Positions 26,678 through 36,217 are shown, numbered from the stretch's first letter. The stretch: DNA of 64,000 nucleotides from Alicyclobacillus tolerans (GCF_900142255.1 NZ_FRAF01000013.1:31900-95899); one strand, 5' to 3'. The notes: generated by a model from the letters alone, not told the origin. Numbers and translations: made by a program.

Positions 26678-27520
26678 TTGGATGGTTTGGAACGACCGAT
26701 TCGTGTTTTAATTGCCAAGCCCGGTCTGGATGGGCATGATCGCGGTGCGTTGGTGGTAGCTCAAGGGCTGAGAGATGAGGGAATGGAAGTTATCTACACA
26801 GGCTTGCGGCAAACTCCAGAAGCCATTGCTGCTGCAGCCGTACAGGAAGATGTGGCTTGTGTGGGACTTTCTTCGTTGTCTGGAGCCCATTTGGAACTGT
26901 TTCCAGAAGTGGTTCAAGCGCTTCGTGCACGTGGAGCAGACGATATTCTGGTGATTGGCGGCGGAATCATTCCTGATGAGGATATCAATGCTCTAAAAAA
27001 TGCTGGCATTGCTGAAATTTTCACTCCGGGTTCCAGCATCAAACAAATGGCGGATTATATTCGTCAACATGCGCGAACCGCTCAGTTGCCAGCTTTAGCT
27101 TCTTTTGTTGAAGGACTCGATCATATAGGTATTGCCGTCAATTCGCTGACTATAGCTCAGAAGTTGTATAAAGATCAGCTTGGAGCCAAAGAAATTCATC
27201 ATGAGGAAGTTGTGGAACAGGGAGTGCGGGTCAGTATTCTTCGTATGGGCCAGACCGAGATCGAACTGCTTGAACCCTTACATGAAGAGAGTCCTGTAGC
27301 ACGCTTTCTGGCCAAACGCGGTTCTGGGGTTCACCATCTTGCCTATCGAGTAAAGGATATTCATGCTGCTTTGCAAGCGGCGAAAACGGCAGGTTTTCGT
27401 TTGATTGATGACCAACCTCGTCGTGGTGCGCATGGCAAGTGGGTAGCCTTTTTGCATCCGTCCTCTATGCAAGGTGTTCTCACAGAACTATGTCAGCCAA
27501 GGGAGGATAGGCAGTCATGA
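26678..27520 (+). CDS. Fusion of mutase B12-binding domain with methylmalonyl-CoA epimerase
   Basis: Of 280 residues with a TTG start behind GGAGGCGAG. Residues 1-~140 are the cobalamin-binding domain of an acyl-CoA mutase: DxHxxG as D18, H20 and G23 in [16 protein letters not shown], and VIGGGIIP. Residues ~146-276 are a vicinal-oxygen-chelate epimerase: [27 protein letters not shown] and VLTELCQP, with the metal ligands His/Gln-or-Glu/His/Glu. The two domains are normally separate proteins. One chain thus supplies the cofactor domain of the mutase and the (S)-to-(R) epimerisation feeding it. The stop overlaps the pccB start. Confidence 0.93.
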   Translation: MDGLERPIRVLIAKPGLDGHDRGALVVAQGLRDEGMEVIYTGLRQTPEAIAAAAVQEDVACVGLSSLSGAHLELFPEVVQALRARGADDILVIGGGIIPDEDINALKNAGIAEIFTPGSSIKQMADYIRQHARTAQLPALASFVEGLDHIGIAVNSLTIAQKLYKDQLGAKEIHHEEVVEQGVRVSILRMGQTEIELLEPLHEESPVARFLAKRGSGVHHLAYRVKDIHAALQAAKTAGFRLIDDQPRRGAHGKWVAFLHPSSMQGVLTELCQPREDRQS

Positions 27521-29061
27521 TGGAACGAAGATTGAGTGAATTGACCGATCGTCGCCGCAAACTGGAGCTCGGCGGGGGCGATCAGCGCATCTTGCAACAA
27601 CATGAAAAAGGAAAGTACACCGCTCGTGAACGAATAGAATTATTGTTGGATAAAGGTTCCTTTCGCGAGATTTATCTGTTTGCCCATACGCGTTCGTCCT
27701 ATTTAGGTATGGATAATATTGAAGCTCCAGGGGAAGGTGTTGTGACTGGGTATGGAACGATAGACGGACGTACAGTCTATGTGTTTGCCCAAGATTTCAC
27801 TGTCTTTGGCGGAGCCCTTGGTGAAGTGCATGCTAAAAAAATTGCGAATCTCATGGATTTAGCTGCTCAAAATGGAGCTCCTATGATAGGGTTAAACGAT
27901 TCAGGAGGGGCACGCATACAAGAAGGCGTGGTTTCACTGGACGGGTATGGTCATGTGTTCTATCGAAATGCCTGTTATTCTGGTGTTATTCCACAAATTT
28001 CCGTAATTATGGGGCCTTGTGCTGGAGGTGCTGTCTATTCCCCGGCCATTACCGATTTTATTTTTATGGTCGAAGGGACAAGTCAGATGTTTATTACGGG
28101 ACCTAAAGTCATTCAGACTGTGACCGGAGAACAGATTTCTGCTGAAGAACTTGGTGGAGCCAAAGCCCAGGAAGCTTACAGTGGTGTCGCTCACTTTTCT
28201 TGTCCGACTGAAGAAGAAACGCTTTCGCAAGTGCGTAAGTTGCTGAGTTTTTTGCCTGCTTCTTATCGAGAGAAGCCTCCTCGGAAACCTTTTCATGGAA
28301 GCTTGGAGATGGATGACTCCATTCTGGAGATTGTTCCTACCGAGGGTATGAAAGTATATGATGTCAAAGATGTGATTGAACGTTTAGTGGATGACGGAGA
28401 TTTTTTTGAAGTGCAAAAATTGTTTGCCAAAAATGCAGTGATTGGTTTTGGGCGGATTGGCGGCAGTGTAGTAGGAATCATTGCGAATCAGCCTAAACAT
28501 ATGGCAGGCGGTTTAGATATTGATTCATCAGATAAGATTTCTCGTTTTATACGATTTTGTGATGCCTTTCAAATTCCCCTTATTACACTTGAAGATGTAA
28601 CAGGCTACATTCCAGGTGTCAAACAGGAGCATGGTGGAATTATTCGGCACGGCGCGAAAATTCTATACGCCTATTCTGAGGCAACTGTTCCCAAAATTAC
28701 AATTATTCTGCGTAAAGCATATGGCGGTGCGTATGTTGCTATGAACAGTAAAGCTATTGGGGCCGATCTCGTTTATGCTTGGCCAGCCTCTGAAATTGCT
28801 GTCATGGGTCCAGAAGGTGCTGCCAACATTATCTATGCTAAAGAAATTGCTGCCTCAGACAATCCGGCAGAGACAAAGGCACGACGTATTCAAGAATATC
28901 GCGATCACGTTGCAAATCCTTATGTGGCGGCTGGTGCAGGTATGGTTGATGATGTTATAGATCCACGCGACACCCGTCGATTGCTTTATGAGGCGCTTGT
29001 TCTTTTGGAAAATAAACAAGTACAACGTCCTTTGCGCAAACATGGCAACATACCGCTTTAA
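27517..29061 (+). CDS. Propionyl/acyl-CoA carboxylase carboxyltransferase (PccB type)
   Basis: Carboxyltransferase chain of 514 residues that moves the carboxyl group from biotin to propionyl-CoA, giving (S)-methylmalonyl-CoA. Two crotonase-like halves: the N-terminal one has [20 protein letters not shown] and [16 protein letters not shown]; the C-terminal one has [20 protein letters not shown] and [18 protein letters not shown] overlap with the preceding fusion gene. No biotin carboxylase or biotin carrier gene is in the window, so those subunits must be encoded elsewhere. Comparable to B. subtilis YqjD, next to epimerase YqjC and peptidase YqjE. Confidence 0.92.
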   Translation: MMERRLSELTDRRRKLELGGGDQRILQQHEKGKYTARERIELLLDKGSFREIYLFAHTRSSYLGMDNIEAPGEGVVTGYGTIDGRTVYVFAQDFTVFGGALGEVHAKKIANLMDLAAQNGAPMIGLNDSGGARIQEGVVSLDGYGHVFYRNACYSGVIPQISVIMGPCAGGAVYSPAITDFIFMVEGTSQMFITGPKVIQTVTGEQISAEELGGAKAQEAYSGVAHFSCPTEEETLSQVRKLLSFLPASYREKPPRKPFHGSLEMDDSILEIVPTEGMKVYDVKDVIERLVDDGDFFEVQKLFAKNAVIGFGRIGGSVVGIIANQPKHMAGGLDIDSSDKISRFIRFCDAFQIPLITLEDVTGYIPGVKQEHGGIIRHGAKILYAYSEATVPKITIILRKAYGGAYVAMNSKAIGADLVYAWPASEIAVMGPEGAANIIYAKEIAASDNPAETKARRIQEYRDHVANPYVAAGAGMVDDVIDPRDTRRLLYEALVLLENKQVQRPLRKHGNIPL

Positions 29062-29090
29062 GCTCATACGTACAATAGGAGGCGTTGTCT

Positions 29091-30212
29091 ATGTCGACTC
29101 ATACACATAAAGATGCTGTTTTGCATACATTTTTAGATCTTGTGCAGATTGCTAGTCATTCACTTCAAGAACAAGGAGTATTTGCATATTGCAAAGAGAG
29201 ACTGGAAAAAATGGGATTATCCGTTCGAGAAGATAGTGCGGGTGAAAAATTAGGGGGGCAATGTGGTAATCTCATTGCCACTTTGCCTGCCAACGATTCT
29301 ACTCGACCTAAAATTTTATTGATGGCGCATATGGATACGGTACAACCAGGGCAGAACGTGAAACCTGTCGTTCGTGATGAGGTTATATACAGTGACGGAT
29401 CTACCGTGCTTGGAGCGGATGATAAAGCGGGCATCACCGCTATCTTGACAGCGCTTGAGCGGATTATACAAGAGAATTTACCGCATGGCCAGATTCAGGT
29501 GTTATTGACCATTGCTGAAGAAATAGGACTGCAAGGTGCTAAAAACCTGGACTTTTCTCTGATTGACGCTGATTGGGGTCTTTCTCTTGACACAGGAGGA
29601 GCACTAGGAACGCTGCCTGTAGCTGGTTCTGCACAAGCTAAATTTGAAGCCCAGTTTATAGGCCGCAGCGCTCATGCAGGAGTAGCTCCAGAACGGGGAA
29701 TATCAGCCATTCAGGTAGCTGCAAAAGCAGTGGCGAATATGCCTCATGGGCGTATTGATGATGAAACAACAGCCAATATCGGTTCTTTTGAAGGCATTAG
29801 TCCGACGAATGTTGTCGCGGAGAGAGCCAGATTATTGGGTGAAGTTCGAAGTCGAAACAAGGAAAAATTACAGCGTATGCTCCAGCAGATTGAGGAAATT
29901 TTTGATACCGTTGCTAAAGAGCATGGGGCCAAGTTGGAATTTGAACAGCGTCTGATGTATGAAGGATTTCGTTATCCTCCAGAACATCCTGCTCGCCAGA
30001 GAGTGGAGCGTGCTCTACGTCTGGCCGGATTTGAACCCAATCCAGTAGAGGTTGGCGGAGGCAGTGATGCAAACATTCTTTCCATGCATAAGTTGCCCGT
30101 GCTAAACATTGGTATTGGCTATGAAGATATTCATACAACTCAGGAACATATTCAATTATCCGATATCATGTCAGCTTCCGAAGTGGCCGTTGTTTTTTGC
30201 ACAATGGAGTAA
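29091..30212 (+). CDS. yqjE: M20-family peptidase, YqjE/PepT-like
   Basis: Zinc aminopeptidase-type protein of 373 residues; ATG 29091 follows AGGAGG. Two-zinc ligands are visible in LLMAHMDTVQPG, VLGADDKAG, TIAEEIGLQGAKN (catalytic Glu pair) and LSLDTGG. The dimerisation domain lies at ~residues 180-290. The product is most like B. subtilis YqjE, annotated as a tripeptidase homologue, and has the same neighbour (the carboxyltransferase yqjD). Substrate inferred only from family. Confidence 0.9.
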   Translation: MSTHTHKDAVLHTFLDLVQIASHSLQEQGVFAYCKERLEKMGLSVREDSAGEKLGGQCGNLIATLPANDSTRPKILLMAHMDTVQPGQNVKPVVRDEVIYSDGSTVLGADDKAGITAILTALERIIQENLPHGQIQVLLTIAEEIGLQGAKNLDFSLIDADWGLSLDTGGALGTLPVAGSAQAKFEAQFIGRSAHAGVAPERGISAIQVAAKAVANMPHGRIDDETTANIGSFEGISPTNVVAERARLLGEVRSRNKEKLQRMLQQIEEIFDTVAKEHGAKLEFEQRLMYEGFRYPPEHPARQRVERALRLAGFEPNPVEVGGGSDANILSMHKLPVLNIGIGYEDIHTTQEHIQLSDIMSASEVAVVFCTME

Positions 30213-30245
30213 ACTGATTCAGGTTAATTGGAGGGAGAACCATCG

Positions 30246-30827
30246 TTGGATGACTGGACAGACTCTCCGCAACATCAGGATAGCAGTTTGGTGGAGACAA
30301 CGGTTGATGAAACTACCCTTTATAGCGGGCGTATTCTTCAACTACAAAAACGCAAAGTACGCTTGGCCAATGGACGGGAAGCGTCTCGGGAAGTTGTTAT
30401 ACATCCAGGTGCAGTAGCAATTGTTGCCGAACCAGAAACTAATTATCTTATTTTGGTTCGACAATTTCGCAACGCTCCTCATGAATTGCTTTGGGAACTG
30501 CCAGCAGGGAAATTGGATGCTGGAGAAGAGCCTTCTATAGCAGCTTGTCGAGAATTACGCGAAGAAACGGGATACACAGCAAAATCGATTGAATTATGGC
30601 ATTCTTTTTACACATCTCCCGGCTTTGCGAATGAGAAAATATGGTTATATTTTTCTCGTGATTTAGTCAAGTCTCAACAACAACTGGACGAAGATGAATT
30701 GCTCCATATGCATTTCTTTTCTCGTGATGAAGTTGCTGAAATGTTAAAAACAGGCGCACTAACGGACGCTAAAACGCTCATTGGAGTTTATCGATGGTTG
30801 ATGCAAGGTTCTAGTAAAAAGTCATAG
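30246..30827 (+). CDS. nudF: ADP-ribose pyrophosphatase NudF
   Basis: Nudix hydrolase of about 193 residues that cleaves ADP-ribose to AMP and ribose phosphate. TTG 30246 is six bases after GGAGGGAG and is preferred to the earlier in-frame TTG at 30228. The Nudix box is complete: GKLDAGEEPSIAACRELREE then TGY. Upstream strand VVIHPGAVAIVAE and VRQFRNAPHELLWELPAGK are typical of ADP-ribose hydrolases. In Bacillus nudF also precedes spoIIM and the xerD/deoB cluster. Confidence 0.92.
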   Translation: MDDWTDSPQHQDSSLVETTVDETTLYSGRILQLQKRKVRLANGREASREVVIHPGAVAIVAEPETNYLILVRQFRNAPHELLWELPAGKLDAGEEPSIAACRELREETGYTAKSIELWHSFYTSPGFANEKIWLYFSRDLVKSQQQLDEDELLHMHFFSRDEVAEMLKTGALTDAKTLIGVYRWLMQGSSKKS

Positions 30828-30909
30828 AGTCGCCTTTATCCACATAGAGTGAAGCAGGACATAACTTTGCTCACTGCTTCTCTCTAGCGTGGAATGGGGG
30901 CAATTCGAG

Positions 30910-31569
30910 ATGAACGGGAATCTTCTTTTACGAAGAAAAGGAAGAGTTGATTGGCTCCAAGAAAGCATTCAACTTTTGCAAAAATTACAGAGAAAGCATG
31001 GCTCTGCCTTATTATTTCTACTGGCCATTGCTGTAACGGGTCTATTCTTTGGCGGTGTGGTTGCAGGACAAATTCCGCATCCTGAGCAAATGATTCTTGA
31101 CAATCGGCTACAAAATCTCATTTCAGATGTCACAAATCATCAGTTGGCGAGCAGCAAGGAACTGTTATGGCAACGTTTAAGTGCGGATGGACGTCTGTTG
31201 GCGTTACTCTGGTTGCTTGGATTATCCATCATTGGTATACCTATTATTATTCTTTTACTTTTTCTGCGTGCTTTCTCAACGGGTTTCGCCATTGGTTACA
31301 CTATACTTCATTTTGGTGTCAAAGGGCTATGGATTGCCATGTTAGGCATTTTTTTGCACGAATTTCTCGCATATTCCACTTTACTGGCTGCTGCTTTAAC
31401 AGCGATTCGTTTTTCCAAGACAATTCTCATTCAGAAAATCCAGTTGAGCGACTTAATTGTCCGTGCTCTGCGATTTACGGGATACTTTATTGTATATCTG
31501 GGTGGTTTGGCCATTGCTGATTGGGTACAAGCCAGTGTGGTGCCTCATTTACTGGCAAGCCTGTTTTGA
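30910..31569 (+). CDS. spoIIM: Stage II sporulation protein M
   Basis: Membrane part of the SpoIID-SpoIIM-SpoIIP engulfment machine in the mother cell. ATG 30910 gives 219 residues (Bacillus: 214). Five membrane spans: the first at ~residues 36-58 (LLFLLAIAVTGLFFGGVVAG), then a periplasmic-type loop, and a block from RLLALLWLLGLSIIG to the C-terminus including FSTGFAIGYTILHFG and FLHEFLAYSTLLAAAL. It sits between nudF and a xerD region as in Bacillus. Confidence 0.92.
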   Translation: MNGNLLLRRKGRVDWLQESIQLLQKLQRKHGSALLFLLAIAVTGLFFGGVVAGQIPHPEQMILDNRLQNLISDVTNHQLASSKELLWQRLSADGRLLALLWLLGLSIIGIPIIILLLFLRAFSTGFAIGYTILHFGVKGLWIAMLGIFLHEFLAYSTLLAAALTAIRFSKTILIQKIQLSDLIVRALRFTGYFIVYLGGLAIADWVQASVVPHLLASLF

Positions 31570-31584
31570 ACAGGAGGGATTTTC

Positions 31585-31920
31585 ATGCAACACGCTCGCT
31601 TTACGCATCGAAACGAAGGCTTTATCTGCGCCCATTGTGGGGTCGATGTACCACCTTCCACCTCAACTTGTCGAAACCATTGTCCAAATTGCCTTTATTC
31701 TGTACATCTTGACAATTTTCCCGGCGATCGCGCTGCAAACTGTGGAGGCTTGATGGAGCCTATCGAGATCATCCAACATTCCAAAAAAGGATGGCAAGTG
31801 GTTCATCGTTGTCAACGTTGTGGACATGAAAGTCGAAACACGCTCCATTTTGACGATCCGTTGGCTGCTGATTCATTTAATCGAGCACTGGAGTTGATGA
31901 GAAAGGGGCCATCCATATGA
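31585..31920 (+). CDS. RNHCP zinc-ribbon-type protein
   Basis: Of 111 residues and named for the family motif, here CRNHCPNCLYSVHLDNFPGD (~residues 30-49). Cysteine pairs FICAHCG and HRCQRCGHE suggest one or two zinc sites. ATG 31585 has ACAGGAGGG upstream. In B. subtilis this slot, between spoIIM and yqzK, holds fur; no fur is seen here. The stop overlaps the next start (ATGA). Function of RNHCP proteins is not established. Confidence 0.85.
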   Translation: MQHARFTHRNEGFICAHCGVDVPPSTSTCRNHCPNCLYSVHLDNFPGDRAANCGGLMEPIEIIQHSKKGWQVVHRCQRCGHESRNTLHFDDPLAADSFNRALELMRKGPSI

Positions 31921-32159
31921 TCCAACGTCTGTCGTCACTTTGGAGTTTTTTACGAATTTGTTTGTTCTTTTTTTCAATGGCGTTGCTTTTTCATTGGATG
32001 GTCTCCATATCTATAGCATGGCGGCATTCTTACCAACTTCCCACGCCTCTTCATCCTCCTTATATTGCTGTGTGGACGCGTACGGACGTACCTACATTCG
32101 ATTTTATGTTCAATCAATTCCTACAATCGTGCCTCTCTTTTTTCCGATTTGGCAATTGA
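31917..32159 (+). CDS. Small membrane protein, YqzK/DUF4227-like
   Basis: Of 80 residues, start overlapping the RNHCP stop (ATGA). One membrane helix near the N-terminus (LRICLFFFSMALLFHWMVSI) is followed by a short region with PPYIAVWTRTD. This layout and its position just before xerD match B. subtilis YqzK, which lies between fur and xerD. Similarity is by pattern and synteny only. The function of YqzK is unknown. Confidence 0.65.
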   Translation: MIQRLSSLWSFLRICLFFFSMALLFHWMVSISIAWRHSYQLPTPLHPPYIAVWTRTDVPTFDFMFNQFLQSCLSFFRFGN

Positions 32160-32275
32160 CAACTATACTGTATGGAAGTGTCCTGAAAGTGCAGGACTCT
32201 TCATTTATTTATGGAATCATTTTTATGAGGCAGAAAGAAAAAGAGAGTTGGAGAACGATTAAAGGAGTCATATTG

Positions 32276-33163
32276 ATGCATAGCTTGGTAGAACAGTTTA
32301 TCAATTATTTGTCTGTAGAACGTGGACTGTCTATGAACACGCTGGAATCGTATCGAAGAGATTTAGCAGGGTTTCAGCGTTTTATGGATCAGAAGCTCAA
32401 ATTGAGTTTGGAAGATGCATTAGAAGAGCATCTACAGGCATATTTAGTGGAATTGACTCAATCGGGGAAAGCCTCTTCCACCATATCAAGAAACATTGCA
32501 TCAATTCGCTCTTTTTATCGATTTCTGGCCAGTGAAAATCGACAAGTGAAAAATCCCGCTCAGCGCATTGTTTCGCCTAAAATGGAGAAACGCTTGCCGA
32601 AGGTGCTCACAGAGCAGGAAATTCGGCTCCTACTGGAACAACCTCACGTTCATACTCCGGCTGGATGTCGAGACAAGGCCATGCTGGAGTTACTTTACGC
32701 TACAGGGTTACGCGTGAGTGAATTAATCAATATGAATCTGCATGATGTTAATTTAAGCGCTGGTTTTACGCGTTGTTTAGGAAAAGGGAAAAAAGAACGT
32801 ATTATCCCAGTTGGTGAGATTGCTCAAAAAGCTTTGCATCGATATATTCACACGGCTCGTCCTCAATTGTGCAAAGAATCTTCTTCTAGCGCGTTGTTTC
32901 TCAATCAACAGGGTAAACGAATTTCTCGCCAAGGATTTTGGAAAATTCTTAAAAAATATGCGTATTCTGCAAAAATTTCTGAAGAAATCACACCTCATAT
33001 GCTCCGACACTCCTTTGCCACTCATCTTCTCGAGCATGGAGCCGATTTAAGGGCTGTTCAGGAGATGTTAGGACATGCTGACATTTCCACTACACAAATT
33101 TATACACATGTAACGCGATCACGCATGAAAGAAGCGTATTTATTGGCCCATCCAAGAGCATGA
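32276..33163 (+). CDS. xerD: Tyrosine recombinase XerD
   Basis: Site-specific recombinase resolving chromosome dimers at dif with XerC. ATG 32276 after AAAGGAG gives 295 residues, the normal length; the longer open frame upstream is non-coding or belongs to the yqzK-like gene in another frame. N-terminal SAM-like domain SLVEQFINYLSVERGLS; catalytic residues in ATGLRVSELINM (Arg), HMLRHSFATHLL (His-x-x-Arg), LGHADISTTQIYTHV (His and the nucleophilic Tyr near residue 276). It lies in the spoIIM-yqzK-xerD-deoB order of Bacillus. Confidence 0.95.
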   Translation: MHSLVEQFINYLSVERGLSMNTLESYRRDLAGFQRFMDQKLKLSLEDALEEHLQAYLVELTQSGKASSTISRNIASIRSFYRFLASENRQVKNPAQRIVSPKMEKRLPKVLTEQEIRLLLEQPHVHTPAGCRDKAMLELLYATGLRVSELINMNLHDVNLSAGFTRCLGKGKKERIIPVGEIAQKALHRYIHTARPQLCKESSSSALFLNQQGKRISRQGFWKILKKYAYSAKISEEITPHMLRHSFATHLLEHGADLRAVQEMLGHADISTTQIYTHVTRSRMKEAYLLAHPRA

Positions 33164-33212
33164 ATACGTCTATCGAAAATTGATGGAAAGTAACAAACGG
33201 GGAGTTGTAGGG

Positions 33213-34403
33213 ATGACGTCAAAGAAACGATGGATATGGATTGTTTTGGATAGCGTCGGCTGTGGTGCGGCACCTGATGCTAGTCATTATGGGACATCAG
33301 ATGAAATGTCTAATACATTAGCCCATATTGCACAGGCGAAGGGCGGATTATACGTACCTAATATGGAAAAGTTGGGGCTTGGAAATATATTGGAAATCGA
33401 GGGTGTAAAACCAAGCCATCAACCAACCGCTTATGGAAGAATGCAGGAAAAGTCCCATGGTAAAGATACGACTAATGGCCATTGGGAATTTGTAGGTGTT
33501 GTGCTGGAGCAAGATTTACCGGTATATCCGAATGGTTTTCCAAATGAGATTATTCAACCTTTTGAAGCATACGTGGGCAAACCCGTACTCTGTAATCGTC
33601 CTGCCTCAGGCACGGAGGTTATTGAAGAGTATGGTGCTATTCATATGGAAACAGGTCGACCCATTGTTTATACCTCAGCAGACAGTGTTTTTCAAATTGC
33701 GGCACATGAGGAAATCGTCACTGTCCAACAGTTGTATGATTGGTGCGAGAAAGCTCGCGCTTTATTGACCGGACCTCATGCTGTCGGCCGTGTGATTGCG
33801 CGACCCTTCATTGGTAAACCTGGTGCTTTTCAACGAACGCATCATCGAAAAGATTTTTCCTTAAACTTTGGCCATACGGTCCTTAATTCCTTACAAACTG
33901 CAGGTTGGGATATTATTGGTATCGGAAAAATTTACGATATTTATGGTGGTTCGGGTATCAGTAAGGGAATTCATACCGATAACAATGAAGATGGAATGAA
34001 AAAATTACTCCAGGCTATGCGTGAATATTCTTCCGGGCTACTTTACATCAATTTGGTTGATTTTGATTCTCTCTATGGTCATCGCAATAATCCTATTGGT
34101 TTTGCACAAGCGGTAGAGGAGTTTGATCGTTGGCTGGGAAAGGTACTTTCAACCATGCAGGATTCGGACGTTCTTTGCATTACAGCCGATCACGGTTGTG
34201 ATCCGACGACGCCTGGAACAGATCATTCCAGGGAATGGGTACCGCTTTTGGTGTATCACAAGCAGATGAACCAGTTACATTCGCTTGGAGATCGCTCGAC
34301 GTTCGCTGACTTAGGTGCTACGGTTGCAGAGTTTTTTGGTGTTTCATTGCCGGAGATTGGAGAGAGTTTTTGGAAATCAATTCAAGATGAAGCGATGTTT
34401 TAA
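33213..34403 (+). CDS. deoB: Phosphopentomutase
   Basis: Interconverts ribose or deoxyribose 1- and 5-phosphates in nucleoside salvage (called drm in Bacillus). ATG 33213, eight bases after GGGGAG, gives 396 residues. Alkaline-phosphatase superfamily metal sites: VLDSVGCGAAPDA at the N-terminus, DTTNGHWEF (catalytic Thr), NLVDFDSLYGHRN, and ITADHGCDPTTPGTDHSREW. The purine nucleoside phosphorylase gene that follows drm in Bacillus is missing here; a DUF1540 gene follows instead. Confidence 0.95.
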   Translation: MTSKKRWIWIVLDSVGCGAAPDASHYGTSDEMSNTLAHIAQAKGGLYVPNMEKLGLGNILEIEGVKPSHQPTAYGRMQEKSHGKDTTNGHWEFVGVVLEQDLPVYPNGFPNEIIQPFEAYVGKPVLCNRPASGTEVIEEYGAIHMETGRPIVYTSADSVFQIAAHEEIVTVQQLYDWCEKARALLTGPHAVGRVIARPFIGKPGAFQRTHHRKDFSLNFGHTVLNSLQTAGWDIIGIGKIYDIYGGSGISKGIHTDNNEDGMKKLLQAMREYSSGLLYINLVDFDSLYGHRNNPIGFAQAVEEFDRWLGKVLSTMQDSDVLCITADHGCDPTTPGTDHSREWVPLLVYHKQMNQLHSLGDRSTFADLGATVAEFFGVSLPEIGESFWKSIQDEAMF

Positions 34404-34455
34404 AAGTATGGTTTTGCCGTTCTCTCTCATACTGAAGTACAAGGAGGGGATGAGC

Positions 34456-34662
34456 ATGCCGAATCATGTAAAATGTGCAGTTGAAGAATGTTTATATAAC
34501 CAAAATTCAGCTTGTTCAGCAGAGGAAATAGAAATACGAACTAATGGAAATCCTATTGTAGGAACATCCAAAGGTACGATGTGTGAAACTTTTATTTATA
34601 AAGATTATCGTGGGCATGGACGAGATGCCTATCATGCGCATCAAGAGTCACAACACTCCTAG
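34456..34662 (+). CDS. DUF1540 small cysteine protein
   Basis: Of 68 residues with ATG 34456 six bases after AAGGAGGGG. Four cysteines in the DUF1540 arrangement: VKCAVEECLYNQNSACSAEE and later TMCETF, likely binding a metal. The C-terminus is rich in His, Tyr and Asp. DUF1540 proteins are widespread in spore formers, and their function is not known. A strong terminator follows. Confidence 0.85.
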   Translation: MPNHVKCAVEECLYNQNSACSAEEIEIRTNGNPIVGTSKGTMCETFIYKDYRGHGRDAYHAHQESQHS

Positions 34663-34678
34663 AAAGCACTCTTTAATG

Positions 34679-34708
34679 AACCCTCCAGTATATCAGGAGG
34701 GTTTTTTA
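34679..34708 (+). terminator. Rho-independent terminator
   Basis: AACCCTCC/GGAGGGTT stem with a 9-base loop and a run of six T. Ends the deoB-DUF1540 unit. Confidence 0.9.
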
Positions 34709-34808
34709 TTTTTCCGTATCATATTCACACGATGGACGAGCAAACTATACGCTAGCCAGAGTCTCTTGTAACTGGACATCATGATGTCAAAGAAAGGAGC
34801 AGACAACT

Positions 34809-36068
34809 ATGTCAGAGAAGAAACAGCAATTATCTGGAGTCAAAAAGTTGGCTGTTTTCAGTTGTCTCGTTCTGCCAATTTTCTCCTTTGTTGAACCGCC
34901 TCTTATCCAGGCATCTTCGTTATCTCAATCTGCATCCACGTATCATGTTCAAAAGGAAAAAAGTTCTTCAAACGATGATCACCAAGAAATTCAATTAGCT
35001 GCTCATGCTCGATCAGCAGTTTTAATGGAAGCTTCTACTGGCAAAATATTGTTTGCCAAAGATGAGCATGAACGATTGCCAATGGCCAGCATTACTAAAA
35101 TCATGACAATGTTGTTGATTATGGAAGCTATTGACAATGGTAAACTGAAACTCACGGACAAAGTAAAGGCAAGTGAATATGCCGCGAGCATGGGAGGTTC
35201 GCAAATCTTTCTCGAACCTGGAGAAGAAATGACTGTTTCTGACATGCTCAAGGGGATTGCCATGGCTTCAGCAAATGATGCTTGTGTGGCAATGGCGGAG
35301 CATCTGTGTGGAACATCAGATGCTTTTGTACAAAAAATGAACGAGAGAGCATCTCAATTAGGCATGAAAGATACTCATTTTGTTAATTGCAATGGATTGC
35401 CTGCCGAGAACCATTATTCATCAGCCTATGATATTGCTCTCATGTCACGCGCCTTGCTAAATCACCCGGAAATTACGAAATGGACATCGGTATATAGTGA
35501 TTATTTACGAAAAGACAGTGCGAAACCCCTTTGGTTGGTTAATACCAATAAGTTAGTCAAGTTTTATGAGGGTATGGATGGATTGAAAACGGGATACACA
35601 GCAGAAGCCAAGTATTGTTTGTCGGCTACTGCCAAGAAACAAGGTTTGCGCATGATAGCTGTTGTTATGGGAGAACCCAAAACGACCATACGTAATGCTG
35701 AAGTTACTGCAATGATGAATTGGGGATTTAGTCAGTATGAATATAAAGCTCTGCACGCTGCCGGTAGTACAATTACTCAGGTGGATGTGAAAGGTGGTAA
35801 AGAGAAGAAAATAAATGTCATGGTATCTAGAGCAGTAGGTTTAGTTACTGAAAAAGGTAAGCGTCCTGACATAGATGAAAAAATCATCATACAGCCTTTA
35901 CAGGCGCCAATTAAAAAGGGTCAAAAGGTAGGCGAATTAGTGGTTGAAGAGAATGACCATGTTGTGGATAAAGTAGCTCTTGTAGCTGCAACATCGGTAG
36001 AAAAAGCGTCATTGTCCTATCGACTTGGCCGCTCCCTACGTTCATTCTTTTCATTTGGGCAATCTTGA
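34809..36068 (+). CDS. dacF: D-alanyl-D-alanine carboxypeptidase DacF
   Basis: Low-molecular-weight penicillin-binding protein that trims peptidoglycan side chains; in Bacillus it acts in the forespore during cortex formation. Of 419 residues: signal peptide ending near residue 36, S11 peptidase domain with SxxK (MASITKIMT), SxN (MASANDACVAM) and KTG (GLKTGYTAEAK), then a C-terminal PBP5-type beta domain and an amphipathic membrane tail. It is upstream of the spoIIA operon as in Bacillus, but here an opposite-strand regulator is inserted between. Confidence 0.94.
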   Translation: MSEKKQQLSGVKKLAVFSCLVLPIFSFVEPPLIQASSLSQSASTYHVQKEKSSSNDDHQEIQLAAHARSAVLMEASTGKILFAKDEHERLPMASITKIMTMLLIMEAIDNGKLKLTDKVKASEYAASMGGSQIFLEPGEEMTVSDMLKGIAMASANDACVAMAEHLCGTSDAFVQKMNERASQLGMKDTHFVNCNGLPAENHYSSAYDIALMSRALLNHPEITKWTSVYSDYLRKDSAKPLWLVNTNKLVKFYEGMDGLKTGYTAEAKYCLSATAKKQGLRMIAVVMGEPKTTIRNAEVTAMMNWGFSQYEYKALHAAGSTITQVDVKGGKEKKINVMVSRAVGLVTEKGKRPDIDEKIIIQPLQAPIKKGQKVGELVVEENDHVVDKVALVAATSVEKASLSYRLGRSLRSFFSFGQS

Positions 36069-36163
36069 TTGTCGAACCATCTCAGTTGTTGACGAATGAG
36101 CACAAAAAATATTATTTCTAAGGCAATAAGTAATGAGTAACTTGAAAGTATGTTTAACTGTAG

Positions 36164-36217
36164 AGAGGGGTTTCCACAAAAGTCATTTTAGGAAACTTTT
36201 GAGGTAACCCCTCTTTT
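36164..36217 (+). terminator. Intrinsic terminator after dacF
   Basis: AGAGGGGTTtcc pairs with ggTAACCCCTCT, with an inner ACAAAAGT/ACTTTTG pairing, followed by TTTTC. It prevents read-through of dacF into the antisense strand of the HTH-TPR gene. Confidence 0.8.
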
